The notes: generated by a model not told the origin, from the letters alone. A stretch of DNA of 59,103 nt from Pleurocapsales cyanobacterium LEGE 06147 (GCA_015207585.1 JADEWQ010000024.1:1-59103), one strand, 5' to 3'; positions 44,630-53,889 are shown, counted from the first letter of the stretch. Numbers and translations: made by a program.

Positions 44630-44860
44630 CCCACTCCCCGCAATAAATTGACGGGGATTCGGGGTTCAGACAGAGATTGCAGTGTAACACTAGAGCGAGT
44701 ATTTGACACTCGCGCGTTAAATCAAAGATTTTAACGCACGATTCTTGCTTCACAACCTCTTAACTAGACACAGCTCTAAAACTATGCCCCCGTCAGACCG
44801 ATTCCACAAGCATTTTCTGTTAGAGTCCACGATCTGCCCTACCGCCGACTTTATTGCAAT
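44630..44860 (-). mobile_element. IS200/IS605 right end and decayed TnpB tail
   Basis: On the minus strand GAATCCCCGTCAATTTATTG-CGGGGAGTGGGTCAA has the standard right-end hairpin (44636-44656) of TnpB elements. Upstream, a broken tail with TENACGIGLTGA is visible near 44800. The end lies a few bases past the stop of the DUF4912 gene. A second palindrome GCGTTAAATC/GATTTTAACGC is at about 44714-44738. Bases 44860-45074 hold nothing else I trust. Confidence 0.5.
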
Positions 44861-45074
44861 TAATGTTAACCAATTAATATGCTCCCCCAGACTCGCAATA
44901 AACTTTTACGCTCCCAGCGAGTTATCTGAGACTTCTGGTTACAACCCGTGTTTATTTCGTTTTCTAGGTTCGCTTGTTCGTGAGGCTCGGGATCCTTACT
45001 ACCGAACAAGAGTATTATACATCGCTTTATCTGTTTGCATTATTACCATTTAGCATTAAGTGAGAACATCAACA

Positions 45075-45602
45075 ATGGGACTATTTTTTGAAATTCTGAG
45101 CGCAATCAACAATCCAGATCGGCAAGCAAGTGTTTCTCAGCTTGAATCTGTTACAAACTCAATTCAGCAGTTAGCCGCTAGTCATGGGATTGAGCCATCC
45201 CAGATGCAAAATATCATGTCGGTGCTTGGCAATGTGTTACGACCGACATTACGACAACAGCGCTCGACAATGGGTGGCAATCAGTTAGAGAATTTAATCG
45301 GTCAAGCCATGGGTTCGGGTGGGATTTCATCGAGGTTACAATCCTTACTATCTTCTCAATCGCTGCAGCAAATCAGTCAGACAGTTTCTCAGAGAACGGG
45401 GCTAAGTCCCGATATAATTCAGGCAATGTTACCAACTTTGATTCCATCTGTTATGGAGCTGCTAAAGATGGGCGCGCCCAAACCCGGTACTGAAGGCTCA
45501 AATCCTCTTCTAAATACTTTTTTAGATAGCGATCGCGATGGGGACACAGATCTTGGGAATGTTATGAAATTTGCTAATCGTTTTCTCAATCCGAGCTTAT
45601 AA
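45075..45602 (+). CDS. DUF937-type protein
   Basis: 175 aa from the ATG at 45075 (MGLFFEILSAINNPDRQASV); an upstream GTG at 45060 is less likely. It is helical, Gln/Ser-rich, with MLPTLIPSVMELLKMG and a calcium-binding-like DSDRDGDTDLGNVMKFAN at the C-terminus, as in YidB/DUF937 proteins. Function unknown. A stem-loop follows at 45620. Confidence 0.75.
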   Translation: MGLFFEILSAINNPDRQASVSQLESVTNSIQQLAASHGIEPSQMQNIMSVLGNVLRPTLRQQRSTMGGNQLENLIGQAMGSGGISSRLQSLLSSQSLQQISQTVSQRTGLSPDIIQAMLPTLIPSVMELLKMGAPKPGTEGSNPLLNTFLDSDRDGDTDLGNVMKFANRFLNPSL

Positions 45603-45619
45603 AGATCGGTATTTTTGAA

Positions 45620-45648
45620 AGAGGCTTGTTAATAGACAACAAGCCTCT
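45620..45648. terminator. Perfect 11-bp stem-loop
   Basis: AGAGGCTTGTT pairs with AACAAGCCTCT around AATAGAC. It lies 18 bp after the DUF937 stop and between convergent genes. There is no T-run, so it may protect mRNA ends or terminate inefficiently. Confidence 0.55.
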
Positions 45649-45783
45649 GTCCATATCAAATCGCTAAATGTTTGCTACAAATAAAAAACGGCGAAGGTTG
45701 GTTCGCCTCTGCAAAAGGTTGTCCCATTCTTTTTCAAATTGGTATTATTTTTTTGGCGCTACACAATTAGAAAATACTTGGAT

Positions 45784-46542
45784 CTATTGTTTGTCTGGAT
45801 TCGATTGTAAGAACGTTTTTACTTTCTCTTTAACCGCCTGTTCCATTTTAGCTGCGGCTGCTCCTGCTTTCTCGGCTTTTGCTTCAAAGTCTGCTCGTTT
45901 TTGTTCGACTGGATCGGGTTCTCCAGCTTCTGTTTTTGCTCTAGTAGTATCATACCAATTCTTGGCATTTTCTAGGCGTTGCTTCACCTCTGCATAGCGA
46001 TCGCCATAACGATTTGCCAGAGTTGCATCAATCTTTGCCAATTGCTCTTTTAATTTGACGTATTGCTCTTGTAGTTGAGCAAAATGTTTTTCCTTAAAAG
46101 CGGCAACGACTGCCTCAATCAGTTCTTTTAGGTTGGGAGAAGATTCTTTTTCTGTCTCTTCTATGGCAACTAAAGCTGAATCGACTTCTGATTCTAAAGT
46201 TTCCTGTTGTCGATCTATTTGAGCTTGTAATCGCTCGATCTCAGACTGAGTTTGGGCAATCTTTTCGTAAGTAGAACTGCTAACCCCTTCAATTGCTCCT
46301 TCAATAGAAGCATTGACTTCTTCTTGAGCTCGTGTACGATCTTTTTCTTTCAGGTTGTCGATGACAGCTGAAACAGCATCTCTGACAATCTGACGAATTT
46401 CTCCAGAGCCTTCTTTAAATTCGATCATTGCTTCGGATACAGCCGTTTGCACGATTTCTCGAATTCTTTCTGCTCTTAATTTCCCTTGTTCTTTGACTTG
46501 TTGAAGGTCAGTCGTAATTCGCTCTTTAACAGAATTAGACAT
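45784..46542 (-). CDS. Long coiled-coil protein, 252 aa
   Basis: The whole protein is predicted to be helical, Glu/Lys/Ala-rich and highly charged, with heptad-like stretches (YEKIAQTQSEIERLQAQIDR, QQETLESEV). No signal peptide, no membrane segment and no known motif. It resembles the stress-associated, apolipoprotein-like proteins of cyanobacteria. The gene for a DUF1232 protein lies 43 bp upstream on the same strand, so the two may be co-transcribed. Confidence 0.7.
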   Translation of the reverse strand: MSNSVKERITTDLQQVKEQGKLRAERIREIVQTAVSEAMIEFKEGSGEIRQIVRDAVSAVIDNLKEKDRTRAQEEVNASIEGAIEGVSSSTYEKIAQTQSEIERLQAQIDRQQETLESEVDSALVAIEETEKESSPNLKELIEAVVAAFKEKHFAQLQEQYVKLKEQLAKIDATLANRYGDRYAEVKQRLENAKNWYDTTRAKTEAGEPDPVEQKRADFEAKAEKAGAAAAKMEQAVKEKVKTFLQSNPDKQ

Positions 46543-46585
46543 GGGTTACTCCTTAGTGTATTTGATAGTCATTTTTTAAAATTAC

Positions 46586-46906
46586 TTAACTGACTGAAAC
46601 AGCATTTACATCTATGACAGTCTCCGTTGAACTTTGATTAGAATCAGAAACAGATTCTTTTTGTTTTTGAGCTTTGAACTGTGTAAGTAGTAGTTGAGAT
46701 AGTTCTGTTACCAACAAAGTCACAACTACACCATCGTCAATCCATCCCAAAACAGGAAAAACATCCGGTGAAATATCGATAGGACCTAGCAAATACAGTA
46801 GTGTTCCCAAAATAATCCACCAACGATGCTTGGGATGACGAATCAGGTTGCGATACCAGGTATGAAACCAATTGGAAAAGATGCGAACCGGGAATTTTGC
46901 TTTCAT
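46586..46906 (-). CDS. YkvA-type (DUF1232) membrane protein
   Basis: 106 aa. The core GTLLYLLGPIDISPDVFPVL then GWIDDGVVVTLLV is the DUF1232 signature (YLLSPIDLIPDFIP-type). Two hydrophobic segments. The C-terminal tail is polar. Function unknown. It precedes the coiled-coil gene on the same strand. Confidence 0.85.
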   Translation of the reverse strand: MKAKFPVRIFSNWFHTWYRNLIRHPKHRWWIILGTLLYLLGPIDISPDVFPVLGWIDDGVVVTLLVTELSQLLLTQFKAQKQKESVSDSNQSSTETVIDVNAVSVS

Positions 46907-47038
46907 AATTTTGTTTACACGTCACGTCGATCGCTGTTAAGACGATCGTGACAAATTCACCAATAAATGCCCGGTGTGGATAGCACATCTTTTTGTCGTA
47001 AAAATCCCACTTTTAAGAACAGTATGGGATAAAAATGG

Positions 47039-47503
47039 TTAGCCGATTACTTTCTCCATTTTAAATCGTTCAAACTCCACGCCGTGGCGAACTGCCAATT
47101 CCCTTTCTACTATACAAAAACCCATTTTTAGGAATAAATGCTTTGAGATCCGACTTGCCTCTGTATGTAGTCGTTTAATACCTTGCTCGCGAGCATATGC
47201 TTCTAATCGTTGGTAAATTGCCGTGCCATAGCCGAGCCTGGCAAAATTACTGGCTGTATACAGATACGCAAGGCGATCGGGTGGATTTAACTGTCCAAAA
47301 GCCACCGCTCGCGAATTTTCTACGGCAACAAGGGTTAAACCGCAACCGAGCAATTGTCTAAATTCTTCGATGTCTTCTGGATATAAAGACCAGACAGCTA
47401 TTTGCTGGGCATCATAGGCACTAGCACCTATTCCAGTCACGGCATCTCGATAAATAGCTGCGAGGATTTCCGCATCCGACACTTGATATGGTCGAAGCAA
47501 CAT
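47039..47503 (-). CDS. GNAT-family N-acetyltransferase
   Basis: 154 aa. The N-terminus MLLRPYQVSDAEILAAIYRD and the acetyl-CoA-binding segment FARLGYGTAIYQRLEAYARE (R/Q-x-x-G-x-A/G) are typical; HTEASRISKHLFLKMGF follows. Substrate unknown. It lies 42 bp downstream of the next hypothetical gene on the same strand and may be co-transcribed with it. Confidence 0.88.
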   Translation of the reverse strand: MLLRPYQVSDAEILAAIYRDAVTGIGASAYDAQQIAVWSLYPEDIEEFRQLLGCGLTLVAVENSRAVAFGQLNPPDRLAYLYTASNFARLGYGTAIYQRLEAYAREQGIKRLHTEASRISKHLFLKMGFCIVERELAVRHGVEFERFKMEKVIG

Positions 47504-47545
47504 TTTTTAATGTTTAATTCTTTACTATTTTTTTGGCAAAAATAA

Positions 47546-47884
47546 TTATTCGCCACAACATTTATCGATACCGAGACTACCGAGAATGAGGTCGCTAACC
47601 GCATTGGCGATCGCAAACTCACTGTAGAAACTACGACTAAAATCAAACGCCTGCATTTCTGTAACAATCGCAATTACTAAAGAACCGAGATCGTTTTCTC
47701 CTTCTAGACGTTGACGAATAAAAATCTGGGCAGCTCTTTCGGCAATTATCTGGTTAATTGTCTCGGGAAGAAATTCTTCATCTAGCCAAGTATGTAAGGA
47801 TTTTTTGAGCCATTCTCGTTCCTTTTGGGGGTTTTCCAACGGTGGCAGAGTAATGGGAGGAATAGGTTTGGGTTCTGATGTCAT
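47546..47884 (-). CDS. Hypothetical protein, 112 aa
   Basis: It has a proline-rich start (EPKPIPPITLPPLENP), a helical middle (WLKKSLHTWLDEEFLPETIN) and ends IDKCCGE. The layout suggests a small cytoplasmic protein conserved in cyanobacteria. No motif recognised. It is followed closely by the GNAT gene. Confidence 0.6.
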   Translation of the reverse strand: MTSEPKPIPPITLPPLENPQKEREWLKKSLHTWLDEEFLPETINQIIAERAAQIFIRQRLEGENDLGSLVIAIVTEMQAFDFSRSFYSEFAIANAVSDLILGSLGIDKCCGE

Positions 47885-48005
47885 TTGTTTATCTGCTACT
47901 TGTAATTTTTTACGGGCATTTCCCCTACATATACAATAGCGATCGCAAAATGGTAAATCTTTATTTATCTTGGTGACCGAATGGGGCTTTAGCCCGGGCG
48001 GAGTG

Positions 48006-48434
48006 TCACTCTTCTAACTTAACTAGATTCCCCGCGGTATCGGTGCGATAAACCCACTCTTCCTTGCCATCAGTTACCACTACTTCCCAACCAGGAGTAA
48101 CTACTTGAGCACAGAATTGGTCGGGTTCGGACAATCCCAAACAGCTATCCGACCAAGTACGTTCCTCAGCTTCGGTAATGCGGAGAGCAGTAGCGGCTTG
48201 ACTAGTATGCTGGGAAGCATCACTAAGTACCGCACTTTGAATACTTGGTGGTAATTCCTTCGTCCCTAGCGCAGAATTAGCTGGTGGTTGCTCCTTTCGC
48301 AAGCTTGGTGAAGGAACTAGGGCAGACAAAGAAACCGCTTGAGCCTCCTTATTAGCCCAACTAACCCAAGAAAAAGAGATAAAAAGCCAGCCAACCATCG
48401 TTAGCAAAACTTTCATAAAGAGTAAAGATTTCAT
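48006..48434 (-). CDS. Secreted hypothetical protein, 142 aa
   Basis: An N-terminal signal (MKSLLFMKVLLTMVGWLFIS) ends in NKEAQA. The C-terminal ~45 residues WSDSCLGLSEPDQFCAQVVT then PGWEVVVTDGKEEWVYRTDT form a small domain seen at the end of several cyanobacterial secreted proteins, with two Cys probably bonded. Function unknown. A frame overlapping its start (48361-48549) is likely a shadow. Confidence 0.7.
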   Translation of the reverse strand: MKSLLFMKVLLTMVGWLFISFSWVSWANKEAQAVSLSALVPSPSLRKEQPPANSALGTKELPPSIQSAVLSDASQHTSQAATALRITEAEERTWSDSCLGLSEPDQFCAQVVTPGWEVVVTDGKEEWVYRTDTAGNLVKLEE

Positions 48435-48549
48435 GGGATTTGGGAATGTAAACTACGTCTTTTTTTTCTCTTAAACGAGCGATTGTGGTGTGTTCCTCTA
48501 AATATGCCGCAAGCTCTAATAAATCTACTATTAGATACCTCGTGTGCAA

Positions 48550-48924
48550 CTTTTTTAAAGTCCCAACCGCTCTTGCATCTCACCTTTTAGGGGAGACAAT
48601 TTGTTCCCTCTCGAATAAAAAAAATTTCTCTGTCTTCCCTCCTAATACTAAATCCTGTTGAAATACAACATTTAAAAGTTGGGTAAAGGCAATTCGCAGT
48701 TCGCAATTCGCAATTAATAACTGCGTTCCATTCAGATTGCGGAGCAGCACTGCCAATTGTTATTGGGCAGAAGCTTTTTAGCCTAATTAAAACTCCTAAA
48801 CGAAAAGTATGTTTTCAGAATCGGATTTGGTATAAAAGGAGGGATAGAGGGAGGTGGAGAGGGTTAGGGAGAGGTTTGGGGGATGCAAGGGGGATCTACA
48901 AACAAATTAAGCTTTTTAAAAGTA
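48550..48924. other. Intergenic with G-rich tract, 375 bp
   Basis: No gene. A 7-bp inverted repeat CGCAGTT/AACTGCG (48697-48724) encloses repeated CGCAATT units. Bases about 48836-48895 form a purine-rich G tract containing six runs of at least three G. The T-arm side of tRNA-Gly begins directly after. Confidence 0.4.
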
Positions 48925-48996
48925 AGCGGGTAACGCGATTCGAACGCGCGACATTCACCTTGGCAAGGTGACGCTCTACCGCTGAGCTATACCCGC
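48925..48996 (-). tRNA. tRNA-Gly (anticodon GCC)
   Basis: A 72-nt tRNA with the acceptor pair GCGGGTA/TACCCGC. Its anticodon stem TCACC/GGTGA encloses the loop TTGCCAA (anticodon GCC), and its T-arm is CGCGC-GTTCGAATC-GCGT. The discriminator is T. CCA is not encoded. It reads GGC and GGU codons. Confidence 0.95.
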
Positions 48997-49061
48997 ATGT
49001 TTTTAATCACTCTTTCCATTATCACTAAATAGTGGTCTGATGTCAACCGAGCGAGCGAGGG

Positions 49062-49682
49062 TTACCGATTATTATTTTCTCCTTCTAGCTCTTGGATCGA
49101 ACGTTCTGTTTCGGAGGGCATCAAACTTGTTCTTGACGCATTAGGCAAAGTCGCGCGGTCTTTTTCTCCACCTAAATTTTGTTGGCTAGTTACTGCTGTC
49201 TTTCCTCTAATTTGTCGCATTAAATTAGCCATTTCTAGGGCATTAAGGGCATAATTCCAGCCGTGATTACTTTTAATACCCGCTCTTTCTAGAGCTTGTT
49301 GCATGGTATCTACTGTTAGGATCCCGAAGATTACGGGAACGCCAGTCTGAAAACTAGCGGCTGCCACCCCCTTAGCAGCTTCAGCAGAAACGTAGTCAAA
49401 ATGAGGTGTTTGTCCGCGAATGACCGAACCCAGACAAATAACCGCATCATAACGACCTGAAATTGCCATTTGCCGAGCTACCATGGGTATTTCAAAGCTA
49501 CCGGGAACCCAGACATAATCTACTTGCGTACCTTCAGAAGATATATCAACTCCGTGGCGTTTTAAGCAATCTTGACAACCAGAGAGTAATTTCTCCGTCA
49601 CCAGATCGTTAAAACGACCGATGACGATCGCAAAACGCAATGAAGATGGATCGTAAGTAAAGGTTCCTTCAAAAACACCCAT
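49062..49682 (-). CDS. ribH: 6,7-dimethyl-8-ribityllumazine synthase
   Basis: 206 aa. It condenses the ribityl-uracil and a butanone phosphate in riboflavin synthesis, forming a 60-mer or pentamer. Conserved parts are [50 protein letters not shown] and [19 protein letters not shown]. The normal protein ends near residue 160; the last ~45 residues ([20 protein letters not shown] ...) are a low-complexity polar tail. Its neighbour is psbZ, a pairing seen in other cyanobacteria. Confidence 0.95.
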   Translation of the reverse strand: MGVFEGTFTYDPSSLRFAIVIGRFNDLVTEKLLSGCQDCLKRHGVDISSEGTQVDYVWVPGSFEIPMVARQMAISGRYDAVICLGSVIRGQTPHFDYVSAEAAKGVAAASFQTGVPVIFGILTVDTMQQALERAGIKSNHGWNYALNALEMANLMRQIRGKTAVTSQQNLGGEKDRATLPNASRTSLMPSETERSIQELEGENNNR

Positions 49683-49771
49683 AGTTAAATATTTATCTTA
49701 AACGCAAGTATAGTAACTAGCGAGCATCACTCGTGCTCGCCTTCTAGTTGTCTCCTCACCAATGTCTTGTT

Positions 49772-49960
49772 TTAAATGACGAAAAAGTTCAAGATAGCCA
49801 CCAATAATACCAATGCTATCCAAATACCAGAACCAAGAAAAAGCAAAGGTTTTGCTTGATCCCAATTTTGCGGAGAAGCATAAGCAACGGGCACTCCTAT
49901 TACCATTACAAAAGAAAACAAGACTAAAGCAGTAAGTACTAGCTGGAATAAAATAGTCAT
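49772..49960 (-). CDS. psbZ: Photosystem II reaction centre protein Z
   Basis: 62 aa from the ATG at 49960, chosen because AAGGGAGAA lies six bases upstream and the family starts MTI(L/V)FQL. It has two membrane helices joined by [17 protein letters not shown], the conserved PsbZ loop, and ends LNFFVI. It stabilises PSII-antenna contact. It is 89 bp upstream of ribH on the same strand. Confidence 0.95.
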   Translation of the reverse strand: MTILFQLVLTALVLFSFVMVIGVPVAYASPQNWDQAKPLLFLGSGIWIALVLLVAILNFFVI

Positions 49961-50361
49961 TTGCAATTCTCCCTTAGACACCGAGCGAGGGTCGATAACC
50001 GCTCAGCTTAATTTATTAATTAATTTTTCCTGAATATTACGCTACCAAAAATTGGTCGCTTCTGAGAAGAGATATTTTTTATTAACTTTTGTAAAAAATA
50101 AATTTTTTAGCAATGGAATGGTTTGTAGTCGAAAAAAACTTTTCGTAATCTGGACTAAAGACTACAACCAGAGCAATTTTATTCAAATTGATATCTTCTA
50201 TTCCTTTGTAACATAACATACTTAATATAGGTTATTCCGAGCAGGCGATTAATTTAAGTTAATTACAAGAGTTTGTAACTGAGAAGTTCGTGCCTGCTGG
50301 TGAATAATATTTTAGAGGGTAAAGCTTCTTCTATCCAAAGGATTTAAGGATTTAGAGTTAC
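49961..50361. other. Intergenic, about 400 bp
   Basis: Divergent promoter region between psbZ and malQ. AT-rich. The GAGCAGGC motif near 50238 and GTGCCTGCTGGTG near 50290 form a weak inverted pair. No small gene found. Confidence 0.35.
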
Positions 50362-51879
50362 ATGTTTGATTCGAGAGCTAGCGGTATTTTGTTGCATCCC
50401 ACTTCCTTACCCAGTCGATTTGGTATTGGGGATCTGGGTAAAAATGCTTATCAATTTCTTGATTTTCTGTCTGCCAGCGACCAACAAGTCTGGCAAATTT
50501 TGCCCCTAGGACCTACTGGCTACGGCAATTCGCCTTATCTATCTTATTCTGCTTTAGCAGGAAATCCCTTGCTAATTAGCCCAGAGCTATTGCAAGCAGA
50601 TGAGTTATTAACCGAGGAAGATTTAGCCAGTTTACCGGAGTATTCTGCCGATAAGGTGGATTACGATTTGGTTATTGCCACCAAACTACCTTTGCTCGAG
50701 CAGGCAAGCAATAATTTTAAGAATAAGGCATCGGCTCAACAATTACAAAAATTTCAGGAATTTTGCGATCGCCATAGGGAATGGTTAGATGATTATGCCT
50801 TATTCATGGGGTTAAAAGAAGCTAATGGTGGGGCTAGCTGGAATCAATGGGATAAAGAGATTGCTTCCCGTCAACCAGATGCTATAGAAGCAGCGGTAAC
50901 GAGTTTGCAAGAAGAAATTTTTTACCATAAATTCCTCCAGTACGAATTTTTCCGACAGTGGAAAGAGCTAAAGAAATATGCTCACGAACGGAAAATTAAA
51001 ATTTTTGCCGATATTCCCATTTATGTCGCCCACGACAGTGTCGATGTTTGGGCTAATCCAGAAATCTTTTGTCTCGATAAAGAAACGGGAGAAGCGGCTT
51101 TAATGGCTGGCGTTCCCCCAGATTACTTTAGTGAAACGGGTCAACTGTGGGGCAATCCGGTCTATAATTGGGAAGAACTGAAAAAAACAGATTTTCATTG
51201 GTGGATAGGAAGAGTAGAAGGTATCCTCGAATATGCGGATCTGATACGGATAGACCATTTTCGAGGTTTACAAGCTTTTTGGGCAGTGGAACGAGGCGAA
51301 CAAACTGCCATTAATGGGAAGTGGTACGAAGCACCTGGAGAAGCTTTTTTTACAGTATTGGGAGAAAGGTTGGGCACGCTACCGATTATTGCCGAAGATT
51401 TGGGCTTTATTACACCAGAAGTGGAAGCTTTGCGGGATAAATTTAAATTCCCTGGCATGAAAGTGCTGCAATTTGCCTTTGATTCAGATCCGGCTAATGG
51501 TTTCTTACCTTTTAACTATGTTGACCGCAACTGTGTTGTTTATACTGGTACCCACGACAACGATACTACTGTAGGATGGTTTAACGAGCGATCGCCAGAA
51601 GCCCAAGCTAGAGTAGTAGACTATCTCGGCTGTGTCTGTCCCGAAGGAATTCATTGGAGTTTGATTCGTTTAGCTTTAGGTTCGGTGGCTAATTTGGCTA
51701 TCTTCCCCTTGCAAGATATTTTAGGTTTGGGAAGCGAAGCGAAAATGAATAGTCCATCTAAAGCAAATGACAATTGGGAATGGCGTTATCGGCAAGAAGC
51801 TTTGACTGACGAACTAAGCGATCGCCTTAAACATTTAACCAATATTTATGGTCGTTCTCCTCAGGTAGTACGAAATTGA
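50362..51879 (+). CDS. malQ: 4-alpha-glucanotransferase
   Basis: 505 aa, GH77 (amylomaltase). It rearranges maltodextrins and is part of glycogen metabolism. It starts MFDSRASGILLHPTSLPSRF with GIGDLG. Conserved catalytic pieces are ADIPIYVAHDSVDVW, DLIRIDHFRG (nucleophile Asp), IIAEDLGFITPEV (acid/base Glu) and VVYTGTHDNDTT. Complete. The gene is alone; a MITE-like repeat follows. Confidence 0.95.
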   Translation: MFDSRASGILLHPTSLPSRFGIGDLGKNAYQFLDFLSASDQQVWQILPLGPTGYGNSPYLSYSALAGNPLLISPELLQADELLTEEDLASLPEYSADKVDYDLVIATKLPLLEQASNNFKNKASAQQLQKFQEFCDRHREWLDDYALFMGLKEANGGASWNQWDKEIASRQPDAIEAAVTSLQEEIFYHKFLQYEFFRQWKELKKYAHERKIKIFADIPIYVAHDSVDVWANPEIFCLDKETGEAALMAGVPPDYFSETGQLWGNPVYNWEELKKTDFHWWIGRVEGILEYADLIRIDHFRGLQAFWAVERGEQTAINGKWYEAPGEAFFTVLGERLGTLPIIAEDLGFITPEVEALRDKFKFPGMKVLQFAFDSDPANGFLPFNYVDRNCVVYTGTHDNDTTVGWFNERSPEAQARVVDYLGCVCPEGIHWSLIRLALGSVANLAIFPLQDILGLGSEAKMNSPSKANDNWEWRYRQEALTDELSDRLKHLTNIYGRSPQVVRN

Positions 51880-51900
51880 GCTCGATCGAATTGAAGGAAG

Positions 51901-51986
51901 AGGGAACAGTTAATAATTAATAATGGATAATTATCCATTGTCCATTGACTTCTTGACTGGTAACTGATAACTGCTCACTGTTCCCT
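51901..51986. repeat. MITE-like repeat with 10-bp terminal inverted repeats
   Basis: AGGGAACAGT (51901-51910) and ACTGTTCCCT (51977-51986) bound an 86-bp AT-rich segment containing an AATGGATAATTATCCATT palindrome and TGACTGGTAACTGATAACTG. The right end overlaps the last codons of lptC. The three lptC residues REQ and stop are encoded in the terminal repeat. It may act as a bidirectional terminator between malQ and lptC. Confidence 0.8.
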
Positions 51987-53189
51987 AATTATAGAAACTA
52001 CTCCTTGCACGCGATCGCTATTGTTGCTCACAACCACTTGGTTTTCTCGGAGATTGCCTACTGCTTTATCTCCAGTCAAATTCATTTGGGGATCGCTTTG
52101 TTGGTAAAAGACATTTCCTGTTGCCTCTACTCTTTGAGTAGGTATATTCCAAACTAAATCCTGAGAGTAGAGGTTGGCTTTATTGCGTCCATCAATTCCC
52201 TGGACACCGCCACGCAACTTAGCCACTTCTGTGTTTAAATCTATTTGTCCTTGATTGCCTGTTACGGTTAGTTGATTGTCTGCGTCAACTACTCGAACTG
52301 GTTTATCTGTACTAACAAAACGGGTTTGATAATTCCACATTATTGAGTTAGTGGCAATCTGAATTTTGGGAGTAAAAGATTTTAGTTCCACATTCTGTTG
52401 TAGTATTGCAGTATTTTCTGCTAATCTTACTTCTCCCCAGTCGGCTACGAGGCGATCGGTAATCTTTTCTTCTTGATAGCGAACGATTTGCAAGGGGCGA
52501 TCGCCTTTAATTTTTTGCTGGGGAATATCCCAAACAAGATGCTCGGTTTCTAGTTGCAGCGATGGTTCTCTTGTTGTTGCGATAATATTACCTTGCAACT
52601 CCAGACTTTCTGTTTGGGGATAATATCTTCCTTCCTTCGCTGCGACTTTTAAGTTAGACTGGCTGCCAGTCAAATTCCCCCGTACGATCAACACATGTTC
52701 TTGCGATCGCCATTCTACTTCTTCGCTTCTCATAGTTGACTGGTTTCGGGGATCGCTGATAATAATGTCGTCTCTGAGGAATATTACATCACCGTCATCT
52801 TGAATTTCACCCGTTTGTGCGCTGACTTGCAAGATTAGCTTGCCATCTTGGAGAAGATTAGCCGTTATTTTTTCTAGTCGTGCCGTTTGCTTATTCTCGC
52901 TGTAGATAGTTCGTTCTGCTTTAATTCTCCATAAACTATTTTTTTGGGAGTTTAATTGCTCCAAAATAGCGTTGTTGAGAACTAAATTAGTATCTGTACG
53001 AGCAACACTTCGCTCTGGCGATTCTTGTGTTGCGGGATTAGATGAGCCGCAAGCGGTAATTCCCAACAAAAACAAGCCGAGCAAAAAAACTTTAGCCAGA
53101 ATAGTTTGGCTTTTGGCTAGAGTTTTTTGCCTTGACTGTTGCTTAGCAATTGCTGATAAGTTTTTTACACTAGGTTGATGGTTCTTCAT
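51975..53189 (-). CDS. lptC: LptC-like lipopolysaccharide transport protein
   Basis: 404 aa, longer than enterobacterial LptC. An N-terminal lipobox-like LGLFLLGITACGSSN suggests a lipoprotein or membrane anchor. The rest consists of repeated beta-jellyroll strands (LHLQDGKLILQVSAQTGEIQ; LSSQ...AKEGRYYPQTESLELQG; VWDIPQQKIKG and two similar blocks), as in cyanobacterial LptC proteins with a doubled fold. It should carry LPS through the periplasm. Its start overlaps the NYN gene by 20 bp, so they are coupled. Confidence 0.85.
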   Translation of the reverse strand: MKNHQPSVKNLSAIAKQQSRQKTLAKSQTILAKVFLLGLFLLGITACGSSNPATQESPERSVARTDTNLVLNNAILEQLNSQKNSLWRIKAERTIYSENKQTARLEKITANLLQDGKLILQVSAQTGEIQDDGDVIFLRDDIIISDPRNQSTMRSEEVEWRSQEHVLIVRGNLTGSQSNLKVAAKEGRYYPQTESLELQGNIIATTREPSLQLETEHLVWDIPQQKIKGDRPLQIVRYQEEKITDRLVADWGEVRLAENTAILQQNVELKSFTPKIQIATNSIMWNYQTRFVSTDKPVRVVDADNQLTVTGNQGQIDLNTEVAKLRGGVQGIDGRNKANLYSQDLVWNIPTQRVEATGNVFYQQSDPQMNLTGDKAVGNLRENQVVVSNNSDRVQGVVSIIREQ

Positions 53190-53775
53190 TCAATAAACCG
53201 AAGCCAGAAAAGCTACGGTAAGGGTCATTGGCTCTAGAAGTTTTTTGAATATCTTCTTTGATTTGGTCGAGGTCGATATAGCGATCGGCAACATTAATCA
53301 AACTATCGCTTGTCATCGAGCGCAAACTAACTACCTCTACTCTCGCACCGCGATAGCTAACTGCATCTACTGCATAGGCTAAGTCACCATCCCCACTGAC
53401 GAGAACGGCAGTGTCATAAGATCCTACCAGTGCCATCATATCGACTGCGATCTCTACATCTAGATTAGCTTTTTTCGAGCCATCGGGTAATTGAACCAAA
53501 TCCTTAGCAATTACCCGATAACCATTACGGCGCATCCAAAGGAGAAATCCTTGCTGCTTTTCGTTGGTGCGGTCGACTCCCGTATAAAAAAAGGAGCGCA
53601 GCAATCTTGAGCCAGCAGTTAGACGATATAGTAGCTTACTATAGTCGATTTCAATTCCCAACTGCAGTGCTGCATAAAATAGGTTTGAACCATCAATAAA
53701 AATAGCTACACGACCTCGATTTTCTAATACTTGTTCTGGCGTAAATATGGGATCGCTGCCAAAGTTATCTAACAT
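53170..53775 (-). CDS. NYN-domain (DUF88/LabA-like) protein
   Basis: 201 aa. The PIN-like NYN fold has its acidic cluster in VAIFIDGSNLFYAAL, DVEIAVDMMALV and AVLVSGDGDLAYAVDAV. LabA relatives dampen circadian output in Synechococcus, but RNase or other roles occur elsewhere in the family. The ATG at 53775 is preceded by AAAAA without a strong Shine-Dalgarno. Its 3' end overlaps lptC. Confidence 0.88.
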   Translation of the reverse strand: MLDNFGSDPIFTPEQVLENRGRVAIFIDGSNLFYAALQLGIEIDYSKLLYRLTAGSRLLRSFFYTGVDRTNEKQQGFLLWMRRNGYRVIAKDLVQLPDGSKKANLDVEIAVDMMALVGSYDTAVLVSGDGDLAYAVDAVSYRGARVEVVSLRSMTSDSLINVADRYIDLDQIKEDIQKTSRANDPYRSFSGFGLLNEEPST

Positions 53776-53889
53776 TTTTTATACCTCGTTTTTATGAAAA
53801 AGAATTTATGAAAAAAAGTTGTGTTCTTTTATTAATTGTTTAAAACGATCTCCCTCAAGTGGTTGGTCAGCACTTATTTTCTTGTTTTT

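Noticed and set aside
44745-45053. 102-codon plus frame before the DUF937 gene
   Set aside because: Composition unlike a protein, no ribosome-binding site, and it lies over a decayed TnpB tail on the other strand.
48361-48549. 62-codon minus frame overlapping the secreted protein start
   Set aside because: Overlaps a better-supported gene by 74 bp in another frame and has no recognisable motif or ribosome-binding site.
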